A DNA stretch of 64,000 bases from an uncultured Aquimarina sp. (lineage in GTDB: Bacteria; Bacteroidota; Bacteroidia; Flavobacteriales; Flavobacteriaceae). This document shows positions 19,075 to 29,269 of this stretch, in pieces. Numbering within the stretch: position 1 is the stretch's first letter; the number at the start of each line of letters is the position of its first letter. The DNA is taken from contig CANMDW010000003.1 in NCBI GenBank assembly GCA_947496705.1, positions 628,168 to 692,167 of the forward strand. Reading direction: 5' to 3'. Below the pieces are notes generated by a model. It had not been told where the DNA came from. It did not search any database and saw only the letters and a list, made by a program, of their open reading frames with translations. A program made the translations under genes and the position numbers.

Positions 19075-20349
19075 CTAGGCTAAATCAAACCCCAGGTCTT
19101 TTCTATAATACATCTTATCAAAATGTAGTTTTTCTATATTTTGATAGGATTTTTTAAGTGCCTGCCTGAAATCTTCATCAAATGAAGTTATAGCTATTAC
19201 TCTACCCCCATTGGTTACCACTGTATCTCCTTCGAGTTTTGTTCCTGCGTGAAAAACTATCGAATCTGAGATGGTATCAATACCTGTAATTTCTTTTCCT
19301 TTTTCATAGGATTCGGGATATCCTCCAGAAACAGTCATTACCGTGGTAGCACTTCTATCATCCAGTTCTAAATCGACGCTATCCAATGATTGATCTCCTA
19401 CATGTCGAAATAGTTGAACCAAATCATTCTGTATTCTGGGCAGTACTGCTTCGGTCTCAGGATCACCCATACGCACGTTGTATTCGATTACTTTGGGGTC
19501 ATTGCCTACTTTGATGAGTCCGATAAAAATAAAGCCCTTATAATCGATATTTTCTTTTACCAAACCGTCTACGGTAGGTTTAATAATTTGTTCTTCAATT
19601 TTGTTCATAAACGCTTTATCTGCAAAAGGCACCGGTGAGATCGCCCCCATGCCGCCTGTATTGAGTCCTGTATCTCCTTCTCCGATACGTTTATAGTCTT
19701 TGGCAGTTGGTAAGGTGAGATAGTTTTTACCATCGGTAAGTACAAAAACACTCAATTCGATACCGTCCAGGAATTCTTCGATCACTACTTTTTCGCTGGC
19801 AGCACCAAATTTTTTATTGGTAAGCATATTTTCCAGTTCGGTTTTGGCTTCTTTAATATCTTGTAGTATCAAAACTCCTTTTCCGGCAGCCAAACCATCT
19901 GCTTTAAGTACATAAGGTGGGTTAAGGGTTTCCAAAAATTGTTTTCCATCTTCGACTGTTGCTGCGGTAAAACTTTGATAGGCAGCTGTGGGAATATGAT
20001 GTCTGAACAGAAATTCTTTGGCATACTCCTTACTTCCTTCCAGTTGTGCACCTTCTTTAGATGGGCCGATCACTACGATATTTTTTAGTTGAGTATCTTC
20101 TGCAAAATAATCACTAATCCCTTGTACCAAAGGATCCTCTGGGCCTACCACAACCATCTCAATATTTTCTTTTAGCACCAGATCTCTCACTGCATCAAAA
20201 TCTGTTACCGAAATAGGTATGTTGGTTGCTATTGCCGCTGTTCCGGCATTACCAGGGGCCACAAAAAGGTTGTCACAAAGGGGGCTTTGCACGATTTTAT
20301 AGGCAAATGTATGTTCTCTACCTCCGGATCCGAGTACTAAAATGTTCAT
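19075..20349 (-). CDS. purD: Phosphoribosylamine-glycine ligase
   Basis: MNILVLGSGGREHTFAYKI...KADGLAAGKGV...NTGGMGAISP. Confidence 0.98.
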   Translation of the reverse strand: MNILVLGSGGREHTFAYKIVQSPLCDNLFVAPGNAGTAAIATNIPISVTDFDAVRDLVLKENIEMVVVGPEDPLVQGISDYFAEDTQLKNIVVIGPSKEGAQLEGSKEYAKEFLFRHHIPTAAYQSFTAATVEDGKQFLETLNPPYVLKADGLAAGKGVLILQDIKEAKTELENMLTNKKFGAASEKVVIEEFLDGIELSVFVLTDGKNYLTLPTAKDYKRIGEGDTGLNTGGMGAISPVPFADKAFMNKIEEQIIKPTVDGLVKENIDYKGFIFIGLIKVGNDPKVIEYNVRMGDPETEAVLPRIQNDLVQLFRHVGDQSLDSVDLELDDRSATTVMTVSGGYPESYEKGKEITGIDTISDSIVFHAGTKLEGDTVVTNGGRVIAITSFDEDFRQALKKSYQNIEKLHFDKMYYRKDLGFDLA

Positions 20350-20703
20350 GGTTAATTAATTTGTTTTTTAATATAAGATTGAACATTCCCCCTTCAAAGG
20401 GAATCTACATCCTCTTAAGGGAATTTTTTGAAAAATATTAGGGTCTAATTTCATTCATTTAACTTAACTACAATTCTCAAGGCAGCAAAAATAGTTGATT
20501 CGTAATTCTATTACTAATGGTTTGGATTAAAAACTTTGGTTTTTAACGTAACATTTTCGAGGAAGCTATTATACTATGCTTATAATATCCTTTTGTAAAC
20601 TTGATCTGGGTAGGTGTAATGAAGTTCGGACAATTACTTATGTATGTACAGCGTGGAAAAAATTTCTGCGCTAGTTTATTCTAACAATTAATCAGCTAAA
20701 CTA

Positions 20704-20961
20704 TTACTTGTTATAATGATATCGACAAGATGCGATTAATAATTTTTCCTCTGTATATTTATAAACTAATCGATGTTCTGAGGTGATCCGTCTTGACCAA
20801 TATCCCTGTAAATCCCCTTTTAACGCTTCTGGTTTTCCTATTCCTTCAAAAGGTGTATGCATACTTTTCAACAATTCATTTATCCTCTTAACTATCTTCT
20901 TATCTACTTTTTGCCAATACAGATAATCATTCCAACATGATGAAGACCAGACCAGTTTCAT
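20704..20961 (-). CDS. yoeB: Txe/YoeB family mRNA interferase toxin
   Basis: KRINELLKSMHTPFEGIGKPEALKGDLQGYWSRRITSEHRLVYKYTEEKLLIASCRYHY. Confidence 0.95.
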   Translation of the reverse strand: MKLVWSSSCWNDYLYWQKVDKKIVKRINELLKSMHTPFEGIGKPEALKGDLQGYWSRRITSEHRLVYKYTEEKLLIASCRYHYNK

Positions 20962-21201
20962 TCTTCAATCATATCTTTTTGAATGCCCTTGTCTTTTTCT
21001 AACTCTTCAATAGCGTTTAATAAAACTTCCCGGTTCTTTCCTGTTAGTAAATATGTGGTCTCTTTTAAAGAATTATATTCATCTAAAGATATGACCACCA
21101 GGTCCTTTCCTCCTTTTCTCTTGATCACTAACATCATCAACTACTTTATCTAACCAATGTTTTAAATTTGAGCGAAAATCTGTATAATTAACTATTTCCA
21201 T
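20958..21201 (-). pseudogene. yefM: YefM/Phd-type antitoxin, apparently frameshifted
   Basis: N-terminal MEIVNYTDFRSNLKHWLDKVVDD starts at ATG 21199-21201 in one frame; C-terminal LVIKRKGGKDLVVISLDEYNSLKETTYLL... lies in the next frame (track ORF 20958-21140, TTG start). Confidence 0.8.
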
Positions 21202-21210
21202 ACCGCAAAT

Positions 21211-21246
21211 ACATAAAAAAGTACTTAAAAAGGTACTTTTTTATGT
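21211..21246. promoter_or_regulatory. Perfect 14-bp inverted repeat, candidate YefM-YoeB operator
   Basis: ACATAAAAAAGTAC-TTAAAAAG-GTACTTTTTTATGT immediately upstream of the antitoxin start. Confidence 0.75.
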
Positions 21247-22557
21247 ATTATTCTTCATGGTAGGCTCATTACGAATAATCCTGCTACTCAAAATACTACG
21301 TTTTTTGAGTAATAAAGGGATCACGATAGAAAAGAACACAATACCATTGAACCGCACCAGCATCGATTCAAAAAGCAGTGATATAAAGAGAATCAAAAAG
21401 ACCGAAAACTCATTGCGGCTTCTTTTCATACGAACTGCCAATAAAACAAAAATACTTACCAAAACCCCAAAACCTATAATGCCACTTTGTAAATACGTTT
21501 GTAAGAACTGGTTATGTGCATTGTATCGATTTTGAAAATTATGCACATAGTTTAGTTCTTTATATTTTTCGATCAACACCTCATTGGTATCGCCCAATCC
21601 ATATCCCAATACAGGAGCCTCTTGTATTAACTTGAAACTGGCATTCCAGGTGAGCAATCTGGATTGCTCTACCGCTGTATTATCAGTTTCCAACGTTTTT
21701 CTAAAGTCTTCTCCATTGGCATAAAAATCAAATACATGAGGGTTGTTTAAAAACACCAATACTCCTAAAAAAAATAGTATGGCCATGGTGTATTTTTTAC
21801 TTTTATCTGTAATGTTAAAAATCAATAGCAGGGACATAATAGCCAAAATTAAATATGCTGCTCTGGATGCCAATAAAAAAAGGTATACAAACAATACTAT
21901 AATAACCAGTAGCTGTGTTTTGGATTCCAGCTTATTTTTAAGATAGTAACTCAACACCAGCAGTATATACAATGAAATGTAACTTGGGTTTACCGATTTT
22001 GAAAATTCTGTGGTAATAAAATGATGCCATGCTTCTATAAAAGCATCAAATACTATTGACACCCATTCTAGCGAAGTGTCAAAAAAAGTGATGTTTTCTT
22101 TTATAATGTAAAATACTTCGTACAAAGCCATTGAAAGATTGATGAAAAAAGACACGATCAATCCCAGCAATAAAAAATCGAATAACTTTTTTACCGAGGA
22201 AGCATCCTCTTTAACAAACAAAAAAATTATTGGGAAAAACAGTAAGGATAATGACCGCTGCAACAAATTGAACCCGTCAGAGATATTCTCTGTATAGATC
22301 AAACTGAAGGACATGATTATAAAATACAAAGGAAACAGCAGTAAGGCTTTATTGTCTGGGAACAATTCCTGCTTAAATCTAAATATATTAACAATCCCCA
22401 GTACAATTGAAATAATAAAAAAAGGAGTAGGAAGGTTAATCCCCAGAGGTAGCAGAAAAAAAGCAATAAACAGGCTATTCCAGAAGGTCATTACTAGCCA
22501 ATGGTCTTCTTTATAAAATAAGTTAATAACGCTGTTTATGATGTTACCTATTTGCAC
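21241..22557 (-). CDS. O-antigen ligase family protein
   Basis: Polytopic; Wzy_C-like APVLGYGLGDTNEVL...YNAHNQFLQTYLQSGIIG. Confidence 0.88.
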   Translation of the reverse strand: MQIGNIINSVINLFYKEDHWLVMTFWNSLFIAFFLLPLGINLPTPFFIISIVLGIVNIFRFKQELFPDNKALLLFPLYFIIMSFSLIYTENISDGFNLLQRSLSLLFFPIIFLFVKEDASSVKKLFDFLLLGLIVSFFINLSMALYEVFYIIKENITFFDTSLEWVSIVFDAFIEAWHHFITTEFSKSVNPSYISLYILLVLSYYLKNKLESKTQLLVIIVLFVYLFLLASRAAYLILAIMSLLLIFNITDKSKKYTMAILFFLGVLVFLNNPHVFDFYANGEDFRKTLETDNTAVEQSRLLTWNASFKLIQEAPVLGYGLGDTNEVLIEKYKELNYVHNFQNRYNAHNQFLQTYLQSGIIGFGVLVSIFVLLAVRMKRSRNEFSVFLILFISLLFESMLVRFNGIVFFSIVIPLLLKKRSILSSRIIRNEPTMKNNT

Positions 22558-22634
22558 TTGGTTGTTTAGTCTATTATGAAATAATTAACGGTTTTTAAGG
22601 GATTGTATTTTGATGTTTGTTGGATATTATGATT

Positions 22635-22828
22635 ATCCGCAATTATGCCAGTACAAAAATTCCAAGTATTTTCTTCACCTTTTAGTCCCGATAGCTATCG
22701 GGAGGGGTAAAAAGAAAATGCTGAAAATTCAGTTCTGTACCCCTTGCCCTAAAGCCCGCCTGGCCAGTCGGACAGGGGAGTAACTGAATTTTCAATAGTA
22801 TAAAATGAGCACTGGCATAATTGCGGAT
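22635..22828. repeat. Nested palindromic element
   Basis: Outer ATCCGCAATTATGCCAGT (22635-22652)/ACTGGCATAATTGCGGAT (22811-22828), inner TGAAAATTCAGTT (22722-22734)/AACTGAATTTTCA (22782-22794), both perfect. Confidence 0.85.
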
Positions 22829-22922
22829 ATATGTTTTGAATATTATCAAAGAACTCATTTGAAATCTGATGGATGCCAATACTCATCTCCACTTTAAAAT
22901 CCAGCAGTCTTCAAAAAGATCC

Positions 22923-22978
22923 CGAAGCAAGCCTGGCGGTTTACCTAACTTTTGGTAAGCAAGACAGGTTCGGGATTA
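22923..22978. repeat. GC-rich hairpin repeat
   Basis: ATCCCGAAGCAAGCCTG...CAGGTTCGGGAT with inner TTACC...GGTAA. Confidence 0.55.
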
Positions 22979-23027
22979 ATTCGATCAACAACGTTCAATG
23001 CGCTTTGCTTTTGAACGCTGGGTCTCA

Positions 23028-24374
23028 TTAATACGCTTTTTCTTCTCCTTTGATCGCATTGATAATAGTTATAATCACGATTTTGATATCTAATAGCAGT
23101 GACCAGTTTTCAACATAAAAAATATCGTATTTGACCCGGTTAATGATATCTTTATTGGACTCTATTTCTCCTCTAAAGCCGCTTACCTGAGCTAATCCTG
23201 TGATGCCTGGTTTCACAAAATGACGCACCATAAATTTGTCTACTCGTTGTGCGAACTCCTCATTGTGTTTTACCATATGTGGTCTGGGCCCTACCACAGA
23301 CATGTCACCTTTAAGCACATTAAGAAATTGTGGTAATTCGTCTATACTGGTTCTTCTTATAATTTTTCCAATTTTGGTTACTCTTGCATCACCTTTTGTT
23401 GCCTGATTCGCACTTTTGCTGGGTTTCATAGACCGGTATTTATAACAATAAAATTCTCGATAGTCCAATCCATTACGTCGTTGTTTAAAAAAAATCGGAC
23501 CTCTGGATTCTAGTTGAATAAGTAATGCAATTAAGGGAGTAAGCCAAGAAAGAATACCAACCAAAACAAATAAAGATAGTGCAATATCAAATGTTCTCTT
23601 TACAAACTTGTTAATAGAGTCATCCAAGGGAATCTCACGAAAGGATAACACAGGGATGTATTCGTAATAATTAAAAACTAATTTTTTGGTAAAAATATCC
23701 TTGTTGTCTGGAATGAATTTTAAGATCTTTAAATTATTTTCAGTAAAAGTGACAACATCCCGTAATTGGCTATTGGTTAATTCTGCAATAGAGCAATATA
23801 CTTCATCGATATCATTTTCTACGATATAGTCAAAGCAGCTATCCCAATCAAATTCGTTTTCTCTAACACAAAATTTCTTCTGAAATTTGTACCCAAATTC
23901 TGATTTTTCTTTAAAAATCTTTATGAGTTGATTTGTTTTTTTATTATCTCCAATAACTACTACTCTTCTAATATTGCCGCCAAAAACTTCTCGATATTTT
24001 GATAATAAATACAACAAAAGAAACTTAGAAAATGTGACAAATCCTACTATAGTAATAAAGTATTTTGCCATTTCAAATCTGGATATGCCGGGTTGCTTAA
24101 AAAAGCCGATAAAAGCATATAGAATTAAGGCAAAAATCAAAAATTGTCTAATCAGTGCAGCGAGAACCTGAATGACATTTGAAAATCTTTTTATATCATA
24201 AAACTTGTTTTTTATGGACAGAATAATCCATAAAACTGAAATATAGATCGAAAATAAAATACTCTGGTTGATATTAATTTCAAATAACGATATAGCAAGA
24301 TTTATAATCAATACATCTATCAGCCCAAAAATTGGTTTTATATATATTGAATACCGACCTATCTTGCTACTCAT
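23028..24374 (-). CDS. Polyprenyl glycosylphosphotransferase (initiating sugar transferase)
   Basis: KRTFDIALSLFVLVGI...FFKQRRNGLDYREFYCYKYRSM...RRTSIDELPQFLNVLKGDMSVVGPRPH. Confidence 0.96.
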   Translation of the reverse strand: MSSKIGRYSIYIKPIFGLIDVLIINLAISLFEININQSILFSIYISVLWIILSIKNKFYDIKRFSNVIQVLAALIRQFLIFALILYAFIGFFKQPGISRFEMAKYFITIVGFVTFSKFLLLYLLSKYREVFGGNIRRVVVIGDNKKTNQLIKIFKEKSEFGYKFQKKFCVRENEFDWDSCFDYIVENDIDEVYCSIAELTNSQLRDVVTFTENNLKILKFIPDNKDIFTKKLVFNYYEYIPVLSFREIPLDDSINKFVKRTFDIALSLFVLVGILSWLTPLIALLIQLESRGPIFFKQRRNGLDYREFYCYKYRSMKPSKSANQATKGDARVTKIGKIIRRTSIDELPQFLNVLKGDMSVVGPRPHMVKHNEEFAQRVDKFMVRHFVKPGITGLAQVSGFRGEIESNKDIINRVKYDIFYVENWSLLLDIKIVIITIINAIKGEEKAY

Positions 24375-24386
24375 ACTATGCTTTTA

Positions 24387-25364
24387 TCAGTTTTTAGTAA
24401 AGCCTCTATGTTCATTTTTTTGCAGTTCTTCAGCAGAAAATCCTTTAAAATAATCCAGGGTTGCTTTCATTCCTTTAAGTCTATTCACTTTTGGTTCCCA
24501 TCCTAAAATTTCTTTTGCCCTGGTGATATCGGGTTGTCGCTGTAAAGGATCATTAACCGGCAATGGTTGATATACTACTTTTTGATCGGTTCCTGTTAAT
24601 CGTATAATTTCTTCTGCAAATTCCTTTATGGTGATCTCATCGGGATTACCAATATTAACAGGATATACATAATCACTAAAAAGCAACCTATAAATTCCTT
24701 CAACCTGATCATCTACATAACAAAAAGAGCGGGTTTGCAGGCCGTCACCAAATATAGTTAAATCTTCACCTCTTAACGCCTGGCCTATAAATGCAGGAAC
24801 CACACGGCCATCATTAAGTCGCATTCTGGGGCCGTAGGTATTAAAAATACGTGCGATTCTCGTTTCCAATCCATGATAGGTATGGTATGCCATGGTGATC
24901 GATTCCTGAAAGCGTTTGGCTTCATCATAAACGCCCCGAGGGCCAATTGTGTTTACATTTCCGTAATAGTCCTCATTCTGTGGATGCACCAACGGATCCC
25001 CGTACACTTCGCTTGTTGAGGCGATTAAAATTCTGGCTTTTTTTTCTTTTGCCAGTCCCAACAAATTATGGGTGCCCAAAGAACCTACTTTTAAAGTCTG
25101 GATAGGAATTTTCAGGTAATCTATAGGGCTTGCCGGAGAAGCAAAATGAAGAATATAATCTAACTTTCCAGGAACATACACAAATTTTGTGATATCATGA
25201 TGGTAAAATTCGAAGTTTTTTAGCTTGAACAGATGCTCAATATTCTTCAGGTCTCCCGTGATTAGATTGTCCATGCCTATCACAAAAAAACCCTCCTTGA
25301 TAAACCGATCACATAAATGCGACCCTAAAAATCCTGCTGCTCCGGTGATGAGTACTTTTTGCAT
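24387..25364 (-). CDS. UDP-glucuronate decarboxylase (UDP-xylose synthase) type SDR
   Basis: [19 protein letters not shown]...[39 protein letters not shown]. Confidence 0.93.
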   Translation of the reverse strand: MQKVLITGAAGFLGSHLCDRFIKEGFFVIGMDNLITGDLKNIEHLFKLKNFEFYHHDITKFVYVPGKLDYILHFASPASPIDYLKIPIQTLKVGSLGTHNLLGLAKEKKARILIASTSEVYGDPLVHPQNEDYYGNVNTIGPRGVYDEAKRFQESITMAYHTYHGLETRIARIFNTYGPRMRLNDGRVVPAFIGQALRGEDLTIFGDGLQTRSFCYVDDQVEGIYRLLFSDYVYPVNIGNPDEITIKEFAEEIIRLTGTDQKVVYQPLPVNDPLQRQPDITRAKEILGWEPKVNRLKGMKATLDYFKGFSAEELQKNEHRGFTKN

Positions 25365-25365
25365 G

Positions 25366-26679
25366 TTATCTTTTTATATCTTTTCTTCCTATAGAAAAAT
25401 AAGAGATCCCTTCTTTTTCTATATCCTGGACATCATATAAATTTCTGCCATCAAAAATAACGTTGTTGTTCAGGCTTTCTTTTATTTTGTTAAAATCAGG
25501 AGTTCTGAAAATGCTCCACTCTGTACAGATGATCAAAGCATCAGCATTTTCGAGCGTCTCATACATCGAGTTAGCAAAACTAATCTTATTTCCATACTTT
25601 CGGGCTACATTCTTCATAGCTTCAGGATCGAATGTCTGAACTTTTGCTCCCATACTTAATAATGCATCAATAACATCCAGAGCGGGTGCTTCCCGAATGT
25701 CATCGGTTTCCGGTTTAAATGCCAATCCCCAAATGGCAAAAGTTTTTCCCTGCAGATCATTGTTGAAATACTTTTTAATCTTTGGGATTAGGGCTACTTT
25801 TTGACCCTTATTCACGTTAATAACGGCTTCCAAAATCCGGAAATTGTAGTCATCATCTTTCCCGGATTTATGCAAGGCCTTTACATCTTTTGGGAAACAA
25901 GACCCTCCATATCCGATCCCGGGAAATAAAAATCGTTTACCAATACGAGAATCTGTTCCCATACCAATTCTCACTTTATCTACATCTGCCCCCACTTTTT
26001 CACAGTAATTTGCAATCTCATTCATAAAAGTAATTTTAGTAGCTAAAAAGGAATTAGCTGCATATTTGGTTAGTTCTGCAGATTTTTCATCCATCACGAT
26101 AATAGGATTGCCGGATCTTACAAATGGATTATATAACCTCTTCATTAGGTCGATAGCTTTTTCGGAACTAGCCCCAATTACAATTCTTTCCGGTTTTAAA
26201 AAATCATCTACGGCGAAACCCTCTCTCAAAAATTCTGGATTTGATACTACATCAAATTCACATTGTGCATTTTTTGTAATAACTTTTTTTACTTTTTCTG
26301 CAGTTCCTACAGGTACCGTACTTTTATCTACAATTATTTTATAATCTTTAATTAGCCTGCCAATCTCCTCAGACACTCCTAATACATAAGATAAATCGGC
26401 GGCACCATCACCGTTATCTGGTGTAGGTAATGCCAAAAAGATAATTTCTCCGTGATTTAATCCTTCTTCTAAAGAAGTTGTAAACCTTAAGCGGTTTGCT
26501 TTGATGTTTCTTTCAAAAAGAGCATCAAGATGAGGTTCATAAATAGGAACGTTTCCTAATCTCATTTTTTGAACCTTCTGTGCATCAATGTCTACGCAAA
26601 CTACTTCATTACCGGTTTCGGCCAGACAGGTTCCAGTAACTAACCCAACATATCCTGTGCCTATTACTGATATTTTCAT
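25366..26679 (-). CDS. ugd: UDP-glucose 6-dehydrogenase
   Basis: [26 protein letters not shown]...[16 protein letters not shown]. Confidence 0.95.
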   Translation of the reverse strand: MKISVIGTGYVGLVTGTCLAETGNEVVCVDIDAQKVQKMRLGNVPIYEPHLDALFERNIKANRLRFTTSLEEGLNHGEIIFLALPTPDNGDGAADLSYVLGVSEEIGRLIKDYKIIVDKSTVPVGTAEKVKKVITKNAQCEFDVVSNPEFLREGFAVDDFLKPERIVIGASSEKAIDLMKRLYNPFVRSGNPIIVMDEKSAELTKYAANSFLATKITFMNEIANYCEKVGADVDKVRIGMGTDSRIGKRFLFPGIGYGGSCFPKDVKALHKSGKDDDYNFRILEAVINVNKGQKVALIPKIKKYFNNDLQGKTFAIWGLAFKPETDDIREAPALDVIDALLSMGAKVQTFDPEAMKNVARKYGNKISFANSMYETLENADALIICTEWSIFRTPDFNKIKESLNNNVIFDGRNLYDVQDIEKEGISYFSIGRKDIKR

Positions 26680-27812
26680 TTTTCATACTTTAAAAAATCA
26701 TTATACTTAGTCTTTACAAAATTTTCTATCTCCTTTTCAAATCGTTCTTTTGAAAACTTTAAAGAATGTTCACGAATCTTTTCATAATCAAAGCTAAGTT
26801 TTTCAAATTGATAAATTGCTTCAATTATAGAATTAACATTTTGTTCTCTAAATAACACCCCTGTCTCATTATTTACTATAGTTTCTGTAAGACCTCCTTT
26901 TCCTAACCCTATAACTGGTGTCCCACAAGCCTGTGCCTCAACAGGAGCTATACCAAAATCCTCTATTCCAGAATGTATAAAGCCCTTAGCCTCTTTTATT
27001 AATTTATAAACTTCATCTGCTTCTAAAAATCCCGTAAACGAAATATTTTTTTTAGCTATTTTTCTTAGGGATTGAAGTTTTGAACCATTCCCAACGACTA
27101 TTAATTTATTTCCTAGAATATTGAATGCTTCAACTATTAAATCAAAACGTTTATATGGCTCTAATCGTCCAACTGTTATGAAATAATCTTTTTTATCCTT
27201 TTCAAGTTTAAATTTTGCAACATCAACAGGAGGATAAATAACTGTTGAATCACGTTTGTACGTTTTTTTCACCCAATTCTGAACAAAAAAAGAATTTGTA
27301 ATAATATGGTCCGGACGCTGAGCTTGCTTTACATCTTTATTTTGTAAAAATTTAATTATCGGAGTTAAAAAAATATACATTTTCCCAAAATAAAGTTTTT
27401 TGTCGTCCCAAATATATTTGAAATTTCGAGCTTGAAAATAAGAAATATGCAACTGAGATTTATTAGTTTTTCTAATACCTTTTGCAACAGAATGGGAAGA
27501 AGAAATTATAATTTCCGTACTTTTATCAACGGTAATTTTATCAATTAATGTATGAAAAAAAATGAAAAAAAACCTAAATTTTCTTTTAGAAAACCTTAAT
27601 ACGGTTTGATGAATTATAGGATTTGATTTTCTTCCATAAATCTTATATAAGTCCTTATTGGTCATATTATTAATCAAACAATATGTTTTATCAAAATCTA
27701 ATACGCTTTGTAGCGAAGAAATTACCCTTTCTGCGCCTCCATATTTATCAAACCAATCTATTATTAATATTTTTTTAACCCTCATATATCTGTTACTAAT
27801 TTTAGTAAACAA
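26676..27812 (-). CDS. Glycosyltransferase family 4
   Basis: GGAERVISSLQ...GRLEPYKRFDLIVEAF...GIAPVEAQACGTPVIG; true start may be the internal MRVKK. Confidence 0.92.
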   Translation of the reverse strand: MFTKISNRYMRVKKILIIDWFDKYGGAERVISSLQSVLDFDKTYCLINNMTNKDLYKIYGRKSNPIIHQTVLRFSKRKFRFFFIFFHTLIDKITVDKSTEIIISSSHSVAKGIRKTNKSQLHISYFQARNFKYIWDDKKLYFGKMYIFLTPIIKFLQNKDVKQAQRPDHIITNSFFVQNWVKKTYKRDSTVIYPPVDVAKFKLEKDKKDYFITVGRLEPYKRFDLIVEAFNILGNKLIVVGNGSKLQSLRKIAKKNISFTGFLEADEVYKLIKEAKGFIHSGIEDFGIAPVEAQACGTPVIGLGKGGLTETIVNNETGVLFREQNVNSIIEAIYQFEKLSFDYEKIREHSLKFSKERFEKEIENFVKTKYNDFLKYEK

Positions 27813-28195
27813 GTTTCTTTAAAAACACACTAATTCCATTGGAAGTACAGTTTTCATAAGAACTATTGCTACCCTCATATAGGGGTATATTCCAAAATAA
27901 AAGTTATCCAATATTACTTTTAATTTATTTCGAATTTGGGGTTAAGTTCTGTATATTCTAATACTTCATCAATATTTCCTGTTTTACAGTTTCCTGAATC
28001 AACCTTAAAGACACATCATACCTGCAACATAATTAACTATATGTGTAATTCTAATGTTTTATTCAAATTTAGATCAAATTATATAATTCATGAGGTGCAA
28101 ATATACCAAAAGGTAGCGCCTTTAAAGCCATTGTAGTTAAAATTATTAGGTGTCTAGAGTTCAAAAATCAAGAGTATTTTGATAATACAGAAAAA

Positions 28196-29269
28196 CTAGA
28201 ACTTTTCAATATCTTTTAGTACTTCAATTACTTTTTTTCCACTTTTCCTCCAAGAAAAATTGGAAAGTTTACTATAAACAATATTTTTATTATCGTTATT
28301 TAACCCTTTTTCAATTCCTTCTTTAATTGAATTGATATCTAATGGATTAACATAAATTACAGAATCATCCCCTATTTCTCTAAATACTGGAATATCGGAT
28401 AAAACACATAATAACCCCTTGCTCATTGCTTCTATAACTGGAATTCCAAAACCTTCATACAAACTAGGAAAAACAAATAATTTAGCATTTTGATAATATT
28501 GACTCAATTGATTATCAGAAACATTAGTAAGAAATTTAATTCTATCATCCATTTTAAAATCGTTTTCATCCAAACTTTTAGAAAAATTCGGTCCAACATT
28601 TCCAACTACAAAAAGTTCCAACGAGTCGTCTTCAATTAAAGAAAAAGCTTCTATTAATCTTTTATAATTCTTTCTTTGATGATGTGAAGAAACGGTCAAA
28701 ATATAATTGCTTTTATTGATAAGATTATCATCAATATTTTCATTCACTTTTTGAAAAACTTCAGATAGACCATTATAAATTACCGTAACCTTCTTTTCAG
28801 GTAGTTCTAGACCTTCACAAACCTCCTTTTTTGCAGATTCACTTACCGTTAAGACATGTAAACCTTTTTTTGAAACTATTGGTATTATCAAATTATAAAT
28901 AAAAACAAAGCTTTTAGAAAACGTATCTTTATAATACCTAAATGCCATATCGTGTACAGAAATTATCTGTCTTTTATAAAATATGGGTCCAGTGTGACCA
29001 AATGACAACAATAAAGGAGTACCTCTCTTTTTTAAATACAAATAAAGATCAAATTGCTCCCAAAAATGACTTTTATTAAGTCCTACTACTTTGGCCTCTA
29101 AATATTCCGCCAACTCTTTATGGACTATTCCTGGATGTGTTACAAATACAACCTGATCCTTTAATTCGTTTTTAAGAACCTTAGAGATCTCTATCGCAAA
29201 ACGTTGAACACCAGTAATAGGCTGTGTTAGAAAGCGAGAATTAATGTATATTTTTTGATTTGAACTCAT
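28196..29269 (-). CDS. Glycosyltransferase family 4/1
   Basis: TGVQRFAIEI...SSHHQRKNYKRLIEAFSL...FPSLYEGFGIPVIEAM. Confidence 0.93.
   Translation of the reverse strand: MSSNQKIYINSRFLTQPITGVQRFAIEISKVLKNELKDQVVFVTHPGIVHKELAEYLEAKVVGLNKSHFWEQFDLYLYLKKRGTPLLLSFGHTGPIFYKRQIISVHDMAFRYYKDTFSKSFVFIYNLIIPIVSKKGLHVLTVSESAKKEVCEGLELPEKKVTVIYNGLSEVFQKVNENIDDNLINKSNYILTVSSHHQRKNYKRLIEAFSLIEDDSLELFVVGNVGPNFSKSLDENDFKMDDRIKFLTNVSDNQLSQYYQNAKLFVFPSLYEGFGIPVIEAMSKGLLCVLSDIPVFREIGDDSVIYVNPLDINSIKEGIEKGLNNDNKNIVYSKLSNFSWRKSGKKVIEVLKDIEKF

Noticed and set aside
22682-22879. 65-aa minus-strand ORF MASIRFQMSSLIIFKTYIRNYASAHF...
   Set aside because: Lies across the nested palindrome 22635-22828; repeat-derived.
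27813-28195. Intergenic gap between glycosyltransferase genes checked for a missed gene or IS scar
   Set aside because: AT-rich with only a spurious 66-aa ORF and no clear inverted repeats.
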